Source: Muribaculaceae bacterium
Lineage (GTDB): Bacteria > Bacillota > Clostridia > Lachnospirales > Lachnospiraceae
Direction of reading: 5' to 3'
NCBI GenBank assembly: GCA_023666425.1
Contig: JAMPCA010000010.1
Span: 1 to 62,439 of the forward strand
Length of the DNA stretch: 62,439 nt
Shown here: piece by piece, positions 1 to 8,829 of the stretch
Position numbering within the stretch: the stretch's first letter is position 1
Layout of the letters: every line of letters starts with the position of its first letter
Translations under genes and position numbers: made by a program
The notes under the pieces: generated by a model
What the model was told of the DNA's origin: nothing
Database searches by the model: none
Seen by the model: the letters and a program-made list of their open reading frames with translations, nothing else

Positions 1-88
1 AATCCAAGCGGCTCTGGTGTATAATCTATTCAGAAGTGATCGGAATTGAGTTTCCAATTGCCCTCAGTGATTAGAAACTATAAAGAAT
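1..88. other. Left edge, no assignable gene
   Basis: Two plus-strand frames are open from the left edge for a short distance (stops near 48-50 and 72-74), so the 3' end of a plus-strand gene may lie here, followed by the hairpin at 89-130. The stretch is too short to identify a product or to choose between the frames. Confidence 0.2.
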
Positions 89-130
89 AGCATCCACACT
101 TTAGGCGGTTGGGATGCTTATTTCTTTTTG
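89..130 (+). terminator. Probable rho-independent terminator
   Basis: A 7-bp stem (AGCATCC at 89-95 with GGATGCT at 112-118) with a 16-base loop is followed by a T-rich tail ending in TTTCTTTTT. It would end transcription entering from the left, before the acetyltransferase gene. Confidence 0.4.
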
Positions 131-212
131 TGATTGTCTATGTAAGACAGAGCCGCAAACAGCACAAGTAATAATATAAGTACTTTCACAAATGTGCGAA
201 AGGAGACCCCAT

Positions 213-749
213 ATGGAATACACACTAAAAAATGCCGGCGCTGTAAATATAAGACAGCCCGAACCTGGTGATGCCGCAGAAATCATAGAGGTCTTTCAGC
301 TTGCGGATACGGAGACAAGATTTCTGGGTAGAAATCCCGGTGAATTCAATTTTTCCATTGATAGTGAAAGAAAGCTGATAGAAGATATTTTGACAGACAA
401 CAACCGCGTTTGGTATTTACCGGAATATAAGGGAAAAATCGTAGGCCAGTGTGCTGCAAGTATTGTCAGGAATAACGAAAGATTTCTCCATCGCGCCTCT
501 CTCGGATTTGTTCTTTTGAAAGAATACTGGAACTTAGGCATAGGCTCCGCCATGATGGAAGAATGCCTTGCATGGTGCAGGGAGCATAAGATTGAACTGG
601 TGCACATTGAGGTTGTAACGCAAAACAAGAGAGCCATCGGCCTATATAAAAAATATGGATTTGAAATCATCGGTACCACGCCCCATGCCCTTAAATATCC
701 CGACGGAACATACGCTGACGAATACCTGATGGTAAAACAAATGTACTGA
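213..749 (+). CDS. GNAT family N-acetyltransferase
   Basis: This 178-residue protein has the GNAT layout: a beta/alpha N-terminal half, then an acetyl-CoA pyrophosphate loop around residues 101-114 (LKEYWNLGIGSAMM, the usual xxGxG turn), a strand with an acidic pair (VHIEVV), and the C-terminal NKRAIGLYKKYGF helix typical of the fold. It should move an acetyl group from acetyl-CoA to an amine; the substrate cannot be read from sequence. The start at 213 is chosen because AAAGGAG (199-205) lies 7 bases upstream; an in-frame ATG at 192 has no such site. It is a single-gene unit closed by a strong bidirectional terminator. Confidence 0.85.
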   Translation: MEYTLKNAGAVNIRQPEPGDAAEIIEVFQLADTETRFLGRNPGEFNFSIDSERKLIEDILTDNNRVWYLPEYKGKIVGQCAASIVRNNERFLHRASLGFVLLKEYWNLGIGSAMMEECLAWCREHKIELVHIEVVTQNKRAIGLYKKYGFEIIGTTPHALKYPDGTYADEYLMVKQMY

Positions 750-767
750 ATATTTGCGCAGACAAAT

Positions 768-820
768 AAAAAGAATCTCCGCGCTTCCTGACCACAGGAT
801 TCGGAGATTCTTTTTTTATG
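768..820 (+). terminator. Bidirectional rho-independent terminator
   Basis: An 11-bp perfect stem (771-781 with 802-812) is followed by a run of T on the plus strand and preceded by an A-rich run, so it can stop both the acetyltransferase transcript and the convergent DegV transcript. Confidence 0.85.
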
Positions 821-832
821 GAACGGCAGACC

Positions 833-1669
833 CTACACGGCAAGAATCACACCACCGTCGTTGGCGTACATTGTGGACACGCCCGCCGTATTGACAATCA
901 CGATCTTCTTGAACTTCGCCAGCTTCTCGATCGTCTGTTTTACGAACTCCGCCCTCTCAGGACAGTTGCAGTGGGAAATCGCAAGCACACGGTTTTCACA
1001 GTTCTTCGTCACCTTAAGCATATCCTCCACCATCTTTGTCAGCGCCTTCTTCATACCCCTCGCCTGACCGAGCTGCTGAATCATCCCCTCCTTAGTGGAA
1101 CCCATCACCGGCTTGATATTTAAGGTATTGGCAACCAATGCCTTTAGATTACTAAGGCGTCCCGCTTTGCGCAGGGTCTCCAGTGTCTCCAGCACAAAGA
1201 AAGTATTCATGGAGGAAATGTACTCCTCCGTCCCCTGCACTACCTCATCAAAACGCAATCCCTTCTCTTCCAGCTCCTGCACCTTCAGTCCAATCAGGGT
1301 CTCTCCAATCGACGCCGAGCGGGAATTGAAAACATAGATGTTCTTCTCTCCATGTTCTTCCTTGTACAGCTCCGCCCCAAGCTGCGCGCTGTTATAAGAA
1401 CCGCTCAGCCTGCCTGAGAGCGTGACCACATAGACATTCTCCTCTTCTCCTTCGTATGCCTGCATATAGCGCTCCGGGGACGGGCAGGAAGACTTGGGAC
1501 TATGAATACAGCTCTTTACCCGCTGTAAAAAATCACTCTGGTTAAAAGTCTCATCGTCTGTAATCCGTACACCGTCTACCTCCAGCTCCAACGGAACATG
1601 ACTGAAATGGCTGTCCCCTTTCAAATCCTCAGGAAGCTCTCCGCAGCTGTCAATCACAATCTTATACAT
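833..1669 (-). CDS. DegV family fatty-acid-binding protein
   Basis: The 278-residue product begins MYKIVIDSCGELPEDL and carries the DegV signature features: an early DS motif for binding the carboxylate head group, a central SGSYNSAQLG segment, and a C-terminal half ending with a nucleotide-fold-like domain. Family members bind a long-chain fatty acid and present it to fatty-acid kinase for phosphorylation in phospholipid synthesis. The upstream extension to 1765 is rejected because GAGAGGGG sits just before the ATG at 1669. It stands alone, convergent with the acetyltransferase. Confidence 0.88.
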   Translation of the reverse strand: MYKIVIDSCGELPEDLKGDSHFSHVPLELEVDGVRITDDETFNQSDFLQRVKSCIHSPKSSCPSPERYMQAYEGEEENVYVVTLSGRLSGSYNSAQLGAELYKEEHGEKNIYVFNSRSASIGETLIGLKVQELEEKGLRFDEVVQGTEEYISSMNTFFVLETLETLRKAGRLSNLKALVANTLNIKPVMGSTKEGMIQQLGQARGMKKALTKMVEDMLKVTKNCENRVLAISHCNCPERAEFVKQTIEKLAKFKKIVIVNTAGVSTMYANDGGVILAV

Positions 1670-1965
1670 ATACCCCTCTCTTTCCGGAAGGTTTTTAATT
1701 ACCTTCACAAAAGTTTTTATTAACAAGAAGATGTAGTTTTCATTACTATGTTGATATAGTATCACGGATTACTCACTTTGAAAAGAGGTATTTTTATACA
1801 ATTTTCAATAGGATTTTAGTGTTGTATCTTGTGCAACATGCACATGGGTATGAATATCTGTTTTATATTTTCCTATTCAAATCCGCGGTAATGTAGTAAG
1901 ATATCTATAGCAGGCACCAACACAGACAAATAAGGAAGCCCATTGCGCTTCCCACAGGAGGACAT

Positions 1966-2469
1966 ATGCTGGCACTGGCCTTGACCGATACCAAAGAATT
2001 TATGAACAAGCTGTTAAAAAGTGAGCTCTTTGACCACTTTCTTCTGCAGGAGGGCACAATCACAGCCGGAGCCACCTGCACCATCGACGGGCGTATCAAC
2101 CGGGACTTCTATTCCGGGCAGGAGCTTACGGAACTTGCGCTCACAGACTGTCGTTTTCTCCCCTTTGCCATGCTGCGGGGAAATTTTTTCGATTTAATGA
2201 AAGGGAAAAAAGCCCCTTCCTCCTTTAAATTTATATTCTTACTCTCCCCCAAAAATCTCGCCCGCACACTGGAAAGTATCTCCAGTACTTTCAGCCCGCA
2301 GGATATCACCGGTATTTTTCTGAATCTCCGCTATCAAAACGGACAGCTTACCCTGACCACCGGCGTATCCTACGCTGTCTTCTCTGCCGACAGAACTCTG
2401 GAGCGCGAATGGGACCGCATGGTAAAACAATTTTTGAAAAAACATGACATTTCCTATGAGGAACTTTAA
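1966..2469 (+). CDS. DUF5721 family protein
   Basis: The 167-residue product ([17 protein letters not shown]...) resembles the DUF5721 family found in Lachnospiraceae, whose function is unknown. It is soluble with no membrane segment or signal peptide; it has a conserved-looking core ([13 protein letters not shown], then [11 protein letters not shown]) and a C-terminal beta-rich part. AGGAGG lies 5 bases before the ATG. The 296 bases upstream hold no gene. The family name is from recognition only. Confidence 0.7.
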   Translation: MLALALTDTKEFMNKLLKSELFDHFLLQEGTITAGATCTIDGRINRDFYSGQELTELALTDCRFLPFAMLRGNFFDLMKGKKAPSSFKFIFLLSPKNLARTLESISSTFSPQDITGIFLNLRYQNGQLTLTTGVSYAVFSADRTLEREWDRMVKQFLKKHDISYEEL

Positions 2470-2477
2470 TTTATGTC

Positions 2478-2532
2478 TTTACTTTTAGAAACCGATATGC
2501 TATCCTATTCACTGTAGTGCCCCATAGGGGCA
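2478..2532 (+). promoter_or_regulatory. Cold-shock gene promoter and leader hairpin
   Basis: A sigma-A-like promoter is visible: TTTACT (2478-2483), 17 bases, TATCCT (2501-2506). The transcribed leader then contains a tight hairpin, TGCCCC/GGGGCA with an ATA loop (2518-2532), ahead of the GGAGG site. Structured leaders are typical of cold-shock genes, where they modulate translation. Confidence 0.45.
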
Positions 2533-2564
2533 GTGTTCATTATTTTATATTGGAGGTACGTTTG

Positions 2565-2768
2565 ATGAACAAAGGTACAGTAAAATGGTTTAATAACCAG
2601 AAGGGCTACGGATTCATCACCGCAGAGGATGGACATGATGTATTCGTACATTACTCAGGACTTAGCATGGAGGGCTTCAAATCACTTGATGAGGGCGCTG
2701 CTGTAGAGTTCGAGATTGCCGACGGCGCCAAGGGGCCGCAGGCTATCAATGTTGTAGTTGTAAAATAA
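2565..2768 (+). CDS. Cold-shock protein, CspA family
   Basis: This 67-residue protein is a single cold-shock domain of normal length with both RNA-binding motifs: KGYGFIT (RNP1) around residues 13-19 and VFVHYSGL (RNP2) around 26-33. It binds single-stranded RNA/DNA and acts as an RNA chaperone in the cytoplasm. The start at 2565 is set by TGGAGG 9 bases upstream; the longer frame from 2517 would translate the leader hairpin. A terminator follows at 2852. Confidence 0.95.
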   Translation: MNKGTVKWFNNQKGYGFITAEDGHDVFVHYSGLSMEGFKSLDEGAAVEFEIADGAKGPQAINVVVVK

Positions 2769-2851
2769 TCTACAGCGCATAATCTAGTTTCTATGTACCT
2801 TTTTCTTTTAATATTCGATTTAATGAGATTAAGATATTGGATACAACGATT

Positions 2852-2885
2852 AAAAAAACAACCGGCTTATGCCGGTTGTTTTTTG
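2852..2885 (+). terminator. Bidirectional terminator
   Basis: A 10-bp perfect stem (2857-2866 with 2871-2880), TTAT loop, flanked by an A-run on the left and a T-run on the right, lies between the convergent cold-shock and NUDIX genes. Confidence 0.9.
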
Positions 2886-2902
2886 TGTCATATGCGGCGG
2901 CA

Positions 2903-3406
2903 TCATGGCTCAAACACCCTTTTGATGCTGTCATAATGCAGGAAAATCCCCTGATCTGCCAGCTCCCGGATCTCCTCCGCCGTGGCAAAGCGAAAACCAT
3001 CCGTCTCCTCACTCTGCAGCCGTATGTCCGACTCGTCAACCTCCATCTCATAGCGGTAGATGTCCACAAAATAGTTATCACCCTCTCCGGGGTTCTCCCG
3101 TTTGTAGGAAAACAGATAGCCGCCCTTTGCATCGGACACATCCAGTCCCGTCTCCTCCATGAGTTCGCGCCGCACTGCCTCCACAGACTCTTCCCCGGCA
3201 ATGGCCGCACCCCCGGATACCTCCCACCAGCCCGGCGCCCATGCCTTCGTCATCACCCGCTTTGTAATTAAAAAACGCCCGTCCGGCCGCCGGATTACAC
3301 CCAGCACCGTCAGATGGTACTCATCGTCCGCCAGTGTAAAGCGGTTGCGCTCCATCGTTCTCCCTGTCCGCTTCTTATCCTTGTCATAAATATCCCATAA
3401 TTCCAT
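2903..3406 (-). CDS. NUDIX hydrolase
   Basis: The 167-residue product contains a complete Nudix box, G-x5-E-x7-RELMEETG-L, around residues 65-88, which binds the divalent metals that cut a nucleoside-diphosphate bond. The N-terminal part (MELWDIYDKDKKRTG) resembles the isopentenyl-diphosphate-isomerase-like and YfcD-like NUDIX proteins; the true substrate is unknown. The ATG at 3406 follows GGGAGGG and is preferred to a slightly longer frame from 3430. Neighbouring genes do not indicate a pathway. Confidence 0.9.
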   Translation of the reverse strand: MELWDIYDKDKKRTGRTMERNRFTLADDEYHLTVLGVIRRPDGRFLITKRVMTKAWAPGWWEVSGGAAIAGEESVEAVRRELMEETGLDVSDAKGGYLFSYKRENPGEGDNYFVDIYRYEMEVDESDIRLQSEETDGFRFATAEEIRELADQGIFLHYDSIKRVFEP

Positions 3407-3485
3407 ATCTGTCCCTCCCATTTCCAGCAAAAAAGATATGGCACTATTCCGTCATTAAAACACCTTATAGATCTCAATCGCTACA

Positions 3486-3518
3486 TGAAAAAAAACTCTC
3501 CCAGCGGCTTTCGCCGCG
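3486..3518 (-). terminator. Possible terminator after the DNA-repair pair
   Basis: On the minus strand a GCGGC-GAAA-GCCGC hairpin (3504-3517) is followed 8 bases later by a run of eight T. The gap makes it a weak candidate. Confidence 0.35.
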
Positions 3519-3593
3519 TTTATCATTATATCATTGCTGATGTTAAATTTCAATCCTGCCTTTCCATTCCATGGTTCAGAACGCCTGCAGCTG

Positions 3594-4373
3594 TCACGGC
3601 GCAGACACTCCGCCCGTCCACTCCGTCATATGCTTTCTGTACCACTTGGGCAGTAACGTATTCTGGCAGCGCTCATTGTGCCGCTCCCGGATCTCCATAG
3701 TGGCAACATACTGTCTCCAGAGTGACTCCACAAAATCCTCTCCGCCCTCCACCGACAGCTCCTGCCCCGCCACGAGCACACCGGCATGGTATGCCTCATG
3801 TACCGCGGCAAGCTTTCTTTTACTGTCATAGATGACAAAATTCTCGCCGGGAAAACGGTCGCAAAAGTGCTCCATCATAAGCGGCACCAGATTACATTTC
3901 GGCTCAATCTCCGCCCATAGAATTTCCCCGCTGACAGAGCGGAAACGCAAAAATCCATAGAATTTGTCGCACTCATTATTCACTTTCCGGGACAGCTCCA
4001 TAAGCCGCAGCACATAGGGGTCTGACAGCTGCTCCGACACGCGGCTTCCCCCCGCAAATGCCCGGACGAGATAGCCAAACACAACGGTCGCCCGCTCTTC
4101 TGCAAAATGACACAGCGCCGCCAGCACGGTATCGTACACCCTGTAGCCTAAGCGTCTACGGATACTGTCCGCAGTCTTTGCCGCCTTATCCATATCCGTG
4201 GCAATCTCCATCTCCCTCGCAAACAGTGTCAGATTTCCACCCTCTCCGGCCGCAATCTGAATGCTGTCTGTATAAGGCGCAGCCATCTGGTTTTTGCACA
4301 CAAACCCATCGTATACCGCTGTGAGCATCCCCTCCAGAGAATCTTCACAGCGTAAAATCAATTCCTCACTCAT
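3594..4373 (-). CDS. TIGR03915-type DNA metabolism protein
   Basis: The 259-residue protein (MSEELILRCEDSLEGMLTAVYDGF...) matches the TIGR03915 / DUF4130 type, a family that almost always follows a radical SAM gene of the TIGR03916 type, as here. The start codon overlaps the stop of that partner by 4 bases (ATGA), so the two are translationally coupled. The C-terminal part holds conserved-looking LVPLMMEHFCDRFPGE and YDSKRKLAAVHE segments and may contain a uracil-DNA-glycosylase-like fold. The pair is believed to act in DNA modification or repair; the reaction is not established. See the LexA-like operator at 5927-5971. Confidence 0.85.
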   Translation of the reverse strand: MSEELILRCEDSLEGMLTAVYDGFVCKNQMAAPYTDSIQIAAGEGGNLTLFAREMEIATDMDKAAKTADSIRRRLGYRVYDTVLAALCHFAEERATVVFGYLVRAFAGGSRVSEQLSDPYVLRLMELSRKVNNECDKFYGFLRFRSVSGEILWAEIEPKCNLVPLMMEHFCDRFPGENFVIYDSKRKLAAVHEAYHAGVLVAGQELSVEGGEDFVESLWRQYVATMEIRERHNERCQNTLLPKWYRKHMTEWTGGVSAP

Positions 4374-5902
4374 AGTCCCGCCTCAAAAAGTGAAAGCTGT
4401 TCATACGTCTGCTCTGTGCCATCGGACAAGAGCAGATGTCCCGGCCTCTCGTTATAGATCAAATGCCTCGTAATGTAGCCCTCCTCCAGCTTCGTCGGAT
4501 AGAGCATACGCCCTTTGCAGGTGATAAAGTAGAGCGCACGCTTCAGTACCACTCCCAGCTTCTTAATATCCTCAAATCCAAGCACCGCATGTCTTCTGGC
4601 CATCAGGATCCGCTTCGCACTCTTCGTCCCGATTCCAGGCACCCGCAGCAGTGTGTAGTAATCCGCCCGGTTGATTTCCACCGGAAACTCTTCCAGATGA
4701 TGCACCGCCCAGTCACACTTGGGATCTATCTGCGCATTGAAATTCGGATGGATTTCCGAGAGCAGCTCGTCTGCTTTAAATCCGTAAAAGCGGAGCAGAA
4801 AATCCGCCTGATAGAGCCGGTGCTCCCTCAGAAGAGGAGGGCCTCCCGCAGGCGCAGGCAGCGTCTCGTCCCGGTTCACATTCACAAATGCCGAATAAAA
4901 AACCCTCTTCATATCAAACCGCTCATACAATGCCTCCGTGACGGACAGAATCTGATAGTCTGTCTCACTGGTAGCCCCAATGATCATCTGTGTGCTCTGC
5001 CCTGCCGGAACAAAATAGCGGTCGGGACGCTGTAAGCCACGGGCGGTCTGCGAAACCGGCGTCAACGTTCCTCCTGCAGACGCCTTCCCGCCACCGTAAG
5101 CCATAAACCCCCAGCTCTCCTCCGCTGTCCTCTGTGCATTCTTCTGCCCCAGGGCTGCCACTCCCCGGTGGTAATCCGCCAGCCTTTCCGCACTGTCCTT
5201 AAGCTCCGCCATCTGCTCATAGTAGCTCTTCTCATCGAGATACATGCGGCTCTTCATGCTGCTGATGCCATGATTCTGACGGCTCTCCCGGATTCCGTTC
5301 TGGATCTGGCGCATGGGGGACAGAATATTCCTGCGCACTTTATTGGGCGCCAGCGTCCGAAGCCCCTCCCCGGTGGGAAGCTCCAGATTCACACTCATCC
5401 GGTCCGCCAGATACCCCACCTGCTCCACCAGCTCCCCGGAGGCTCCCGGAATCCCCTTGATGTGCACATAACCGTGAAACCGGTACTTGCCCCGCAGCAA
5501 AAGCAGCGTCTCATACAAAAGCGCCATCGTATGATCCGGGGAATGAATGATCCCGGAACTCAGGAAAAGCCCCTCAATATAATTCCTCCGATAAAACTCC
5601 ACGGTGAGCCTGCACACCTCTTCCGGCGTAAAGGTCGCCCGCTTTACATCATTGGAGGAGCGGTTGATACAGTACCTGCAGTTATAGATACATTCATTGG
5701 TCAGAAGAATCTTGAGCAGAGAGATGCATCTGCCATCTCCCGTGAACGCGTGACAGACGCCGCTGGCTCTTGCATTCCCCATGGAATGCCCGTCTCCGCC
5801 CCGCTGCACACCGCTGGAAGTGCAGGCCACATCGTACTTCGCCGCATCCGAAAGGACGGTAAGCTTCTCCATGATACTGTCCGGCTGTGTAAGCTGATTC
5901 AT
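4370..5902 (-). CDS. Radical SAM DNA modification/repair protein, TIGR03916 type
   Basis: A 510-residue radical SAM enzyme. The [4Fe-4S] site is seen as CIYNCRYC around residues 90-97, which cleaves S-adenosylmethionine to start radical chemistry. The C-terminal third has helix-hairpin-helix motifs (LLRVPGIGTKSAKRI, around residues 417-431) that bind DNA backbone, which fits a DNA repair role. TGGAG lies 8 bases before the ATG. It is the first gene of a two-gene operon whose promoter (TTGACA-17-TATTCT) has a LexA-like box in the spacer, so SOS control is inferred. Confidence 0.88.
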   Translation of the reverse strand: MNQLTQPDSIMEKLTVLSDAAKYDVACTSSGVQRGGDGHSMGNARASGVCHAFTGDGRCISLLKILLTNECIYNCRYCINRSSNDVKRATFTPEEVCRLTVEFYRRNYIEGLFLSSGIIHSPDHTMALLYETLLLLRGKYRFHGYVHIKGIPGASGELVEQVGYLADRMSVNLELPTGEGLRTLAPNKVRRNILSPMRQIQNGIRESRQNHGISSMKSRMYLDEKSYYEQMAELKDSAERLADYHRGVAALGQKNAQRTAEESWGFMAYGGGKASAGGTLTPVSQTARGLQRPDRYFVPAGQSTQMIIGATSETDYQILSVTEALYERFDMKRVFYSAFVNVNRDETLPAPAGGPPLLREHRLYQADFLLRFYGFKADELLSEIHPNFNAQIDPKCDWAVHHLEEFPVEINRADYYTLLRVPGIGTKSAKRILMARRHAVLGFEDIKKLGVVLKRALYFITCKGRMLYPTKLEEGYITRHLIYNERPGHLLLSDGTEQTYEQLSLFEAGL

Positions 5903-5926
5903 GTTCTATACTCCATTCTCTATATG

Positions 5927-5975
5927 CAAACACATGTTCTTTTTCAAGAATACCATAAGAACATGTGTTTGTCAA
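5927..5975 (-). promoter_or_regulatory. Promoter with paired LexA-like boxes
   Basis: Minus strand: -35 TTGACA (5970-5975), 17-base spacer, -10 TATTCT (5947-5952). A 15-bp perfect inverted repeat (5927-5941 and 5957-5971) contains two boxes of the Gram-positive SOS form GAAC-N4-GTTT: one at 5959-5970 filling the spacer, one at 5928-5939 over the expected transcription start. A repressor bound here would block RNA polymerase. A simple hairpin role is less likely because there is no T-run. Confidence 0.7.
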
Positions 5976-6108
5976 TATTTTACTTTTATTTTCCCTGAAA
6001 ATGGATTTCCGCGTGTCAGCCTTACCGCCTTGACGCACCTTGAAAATATGATATATAATATATCCGTTCAGGTCTTTGGGTTTTATAATGAAAATGGAGG
6101 AAAAGAGA

Positions 6109-7155
6109 ATGAAGAACAACCGTATGAAAAGCAAGTTGACAGCGTGGATGATGGCGGCCGTGCTGGCCGCCGGGGCATTCACCGGATTTACGCCTGTACA
6201 GGCGGCCGAGACGACCGGCGATACCGCTGCACCAGCGGAGATTCAGCCGGTATATATGTCCGGCATGGACGAGTATAACAGTAAAGTGACATTTTTGTGG
6301 CAGGATATCTTTACCCTTCCTGAAAATGGAAAAGAAAAAGCTTCTACGGTAAAGCTGGTGGTATCCGCCGACAGCGTGGTTCGTTTTGACGTCCAGTCAT
6401 GGGACAACGCCAGCTTTTCAGGCGGTTCTTCCTGGGGCTATGTGTACGGTTACACGAATGAGCTGATGACCAACGAGGTATTCTCCCTGAGGTACAATGA
6501 CGGAGTTGAAAACAATCCGGGAAATAAGAACGCGTGGTATGTACTCCCGAAGGGAACCTACTACCTTAAGGTGACCGCTCACAGAAACCGCAGCTTTGAC
6601 AATCCTTCGGACTTTGCCATTACCACAAAACTTGCAGTGACCGCTATCAGGACAAAGGACGCGGTTAAGGTTTCCTACAAGGCAGTCAAAGGCGGCTTTG
6701 AAGTTACCTGCAGTAATGCGCTGGATACGGCTGGAAACACGGAAATCAATACTGTGTGGTACTATCCGGGCACATGGAAATTCGGAGACAGCAAGATAAG
6801 CCTGAAAAAAATAGAAGGGAAGGAAAAGATTACGGTTAAAGACGCCGGAACCTACACCTTTGTTTTCACAAACGGCCTCTATCAGAGCAGTACAGAAGAA
6901 ACCAATTCGGTGATCGTCACCCAGAAAATCAAGGACACCGTAAAGCCGACGGTCAGCGGCGTCGCAAATAACAAGACCTACAAAAAGAATGTGACCATCA
7001 AGTTTTCAGACAAGGGCGGCGGCGTAAAGAGCGCTACGCTGAACGGAAAGAAAATCAAATCCGGCACAAAGGTGACAAAGAACGGTTCCTACACCCTGAT
7101 TGTGAAGGATCAGTCAGGAAATAAGACAACTGTTAAGTTCAAAATTAAAAAATAA
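6109..7155 (+). CDS. Secreted Ig-like domain protein
   Basis: The 348-residue product has a Sec signal peptide (KSKL, then a hydrophobic stretch, cleavage likely after TPVQA near residue 32). The mature part has a beta-rich N-terminal domain of about 130 residues resembling carbohydrate- or pre-peptidase-type sandwiches, and a C-terminal Ig-like domain ending in KTTVKFKIKK. No sortase motif or transmembrane anchor is visible, so it is probably secreted or held by charge. The start at 6109 follows GGAGG by 8 bases. It is divergent from the repair operon and ends at a strong terminator. Function unknown. Confidence 0.75.
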   Translation: MKNNRMKSKLTAWMMAAVLAAGAFTGFTPVQAAETTGDTAAPAEIQPVYMSGMDEYNSKVTFLWQDIFTLPENGKEKASTVKLVVSADSVVRFDVQSWDNASFSGGSSWGYVYGYTNELMTNEVFSLRYNDGVENNPGNKNAWYVLPKGTYYLKVTAHRNRSFDNPSDFAITTKLAVTAIRTKDAVKVSYKAVKGGFEVTCSNALDTAGNTEINTVWYYPGTWKFGDSKISLKKIEGKEKITVKDAGTYTFVFTNGLYQSSTEETNSVIVTQKIKDTVKPTVSGVANNKTYKKNVTIKFSDKGGGVKSATLNGKKIKSGTKVTKNGSYTLIVKDQSGNKTTVKFKIKK

Positions 7156-7167
7156 TTCTTAACTTAA

Positions 7168-7205
7168 AGGGGCAGAGCCAAAACGGCTCTGCCCTTGTTC
7201 TTAGG
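7168..7205 (+). terminator. Rho-independent terminator
   Basis: A 10-bp GC-rich stem (7170-7179 with 7185-7194) and a short T-rich tail follow the secreted protein gene; the tail overlaps the end of the convergent HPt gene. Confidence 0.8.
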
Positions 7206-7557
7206 AAAACAGCGGTAAATCCTGCTCCTTAACCTTTTCAATAAACGCGATGGCCTTTTCATACTCATCCTTTAACAGCTGCTGCTCCTCCTCGCTGGGC
7301 AGATTCCCGGCGCGCAGTGCCTCCACGACCGGATTCACCCGCTGCCCGAGCCCGGACAAGGAAAGATTCCCCACCAGCCCCTTTATCGTATGGGCAGCGG
7401 CAAAGGCCTCCTCCACATTTTTCTCCTCCAGCTTATCCACCAGATTCTGGAACAGATCGCGCTCCGGGAGCTGATAGAGAAAATGCTTGAACATCTGCTC
7501 ATTTCCCATAAAACGATCCTTTGCGGACGCCACGTCAATATACTCATTATAATCCAT
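7201..7557 (-). CDS. HPt domain phosphotransfer protein
   Basis: The 118-residue protein is a stand-alone histidine phosphotransfer domain: a four-helix pattern with the phospho-accepting His in AAHTIKGLVGNL (His56). Such proteins shuttle phosphoryl groups between a hybrid histidine kinase and response regulators. It starts 3 bases after the stop of the HD-GYP response regulator, so the two are co-transcribed, and the regulator is its likely partner. The cognate kinase is not in this window. Confidence 0.88.
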   Translation of the reverse strand: MDYNEYIDVASAKDRFMGNEQMFKHFLYQLPERDLFQNLVDKLEEKNVEEAFAAAHTIKGLVGNLSLSGLGQRVNPVVEALRAGNLPSEEEQQLLKDEYEKAIAFIEKVKEQDLPLFS

Positions 7558-7560
7558 ATG

Positions 7561-8637
7561 CTACTCCTTTTCCGCCAGAGAATCCGACAAAAGCTCAAGC
7601 ATCTCTCTCGCATCCTCAAAGCATTTTAAAATTTTGGGGTTAAACACACCGCACTCACCGTTTATAATCATATGATAGGCCTCATCCTTGCTAAAGGCCT
7701 TTTTGTACACCCGCTTGCACACCAGCGCGTCATAGACATCCACCACCGACACCAGCTGCGCGGAAAGCGGAATCTCATCTCCCACCAGACCGTCAGGATA
7801 GCCCCTGCCGTCATAGCGCTCATGGTGATAGCGCGCAATCTCGTATGCAGCCTTGTAATGCTCGGTATCCTGCACATCTTCCAGCATCGCCAAAATGTCG
7901 CATCCCTTCGTGGTGTGCTGCTGCATGATTTCTCTCTCCTCGTCCGTCAGCCGTCCCGGCTTCAACAGAATACTGTCAGGAATCGCAATCTTTCCGATGT
8001 CGTGCAGAGCGGATGCCTGCACAATCGTCTTCATCTGCTCCTGCGTCAGCCCTTCCTCCGGATAGAGCTTTCTGTAGGACTCCGCCATAATCTGTGTGAG
8101 TCCCTTCACGCGCTTGACATGCGTGCCGCTCTCCACATCCCGGAACTCCACCATATTGCTGATGGCCTCTACCAGATGGTCGTAAAATTCCTCCAGCTGA
8201 TGCTCTCTCTCGTTCAGCTTGCGGTTCGAGCGCTCTAAGAGCTCCTCCAGCCGCTCCCTGCTCTGGTACATCTCAATGGCATTGAAAACCCTCTGACGCA
8301 CGATCTGCGCCACAAAGGGCTTGTAGAACATATCCGTCACGCCCAGCGTATAGCTCTTTAACGCGGTATCCTCATCTGTGTCTGCGGTAATCAGTATGAC
8401 CGGAATCTTTTCCAGCGTCCGTTCCGCATGAAGCACCTGAAGCACCTGATAACCGTCCACCACCGGCATGACCAGATCCAGAAGAATGACTGCAAGCTCA
8501 TCCCGGTAATGGTTGGCATAGCGAATCGCCTCCTTGCCATTCTCGGCCATAAGGATCTCATACTCAGATTCAAACACCTGCCTCAAAAGCTCGCGGTTCA
8601 TCTCCTCGTCGTCAACGATCAGTATCTTTTTTCTCAT
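7561..8637 (-). CDS. Response regulator with HD-GYP domain
   Basis: A 358-residue two-domain protein. Residues 1-120 are a receiver with the acidic pocket (VDDEE), phospho-acceptor Asp54 (LLDLVMP) and the conserved Lys of FYKPF. A short coiled-coil linker (about 125-155) leads to an HD-GYP domain with HDIGKI (211-216), HHERYDGRGYPDG (271-283) and a DVYDAL motif. The full metal-ligand set suggests active cyclic-di-GMP (or related dinucleotide) hydrolysis controlled by phosphorylation. It is followed directly by the HPt gene. Confidence 0.92.
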   Translation of the reverse strand: MRKKILIVDDEEMNRELLRQVFESEYEILMAENGKEAIRYANHYRDELAVILLDLVMPVVDGYQVLQVLHAERTLEKIPVILITADTDEDTALKSYTLGVTDMFYKPFVAQIVRQRVFNAIEMYQSRERLEELLERSNRKLNEREHQLEEFYDHLVEAISNMVEFRDVESGTHVKRVKGLTQIMAESYRKLYPEEGLTQEQMKTIVQASALHDIGKIAIPDSILLKPGRLTDEEREIMQQHTTKGCDILAMLEDVQDTEHYKAAYEIARYHHERYDGRGYPDGLVGDEIPLSAQLVSVVDVYDALVCKRVYKKAFSKDEAYHMIINGECGVFNPKILKCFEDAREMLELLSDSLAEKE

Positions 8638-8829
8638 TCCTCGTATCTCCTAAAGCTTACTTATAGTTCAAGCAGCCTGCAGTCCTTCTCCTTCCGGACC
8701 CAAACTGCTCTTTTATTATCGCACATTTGTATAAATTTGTCTATATTGCTTTTTTGCATTTCCCGGAAACGATGTATTTTTCCCTTCTTTTTGGGAAATC
8801 TATAAAAAAACAGACATTGGGAGGACATT

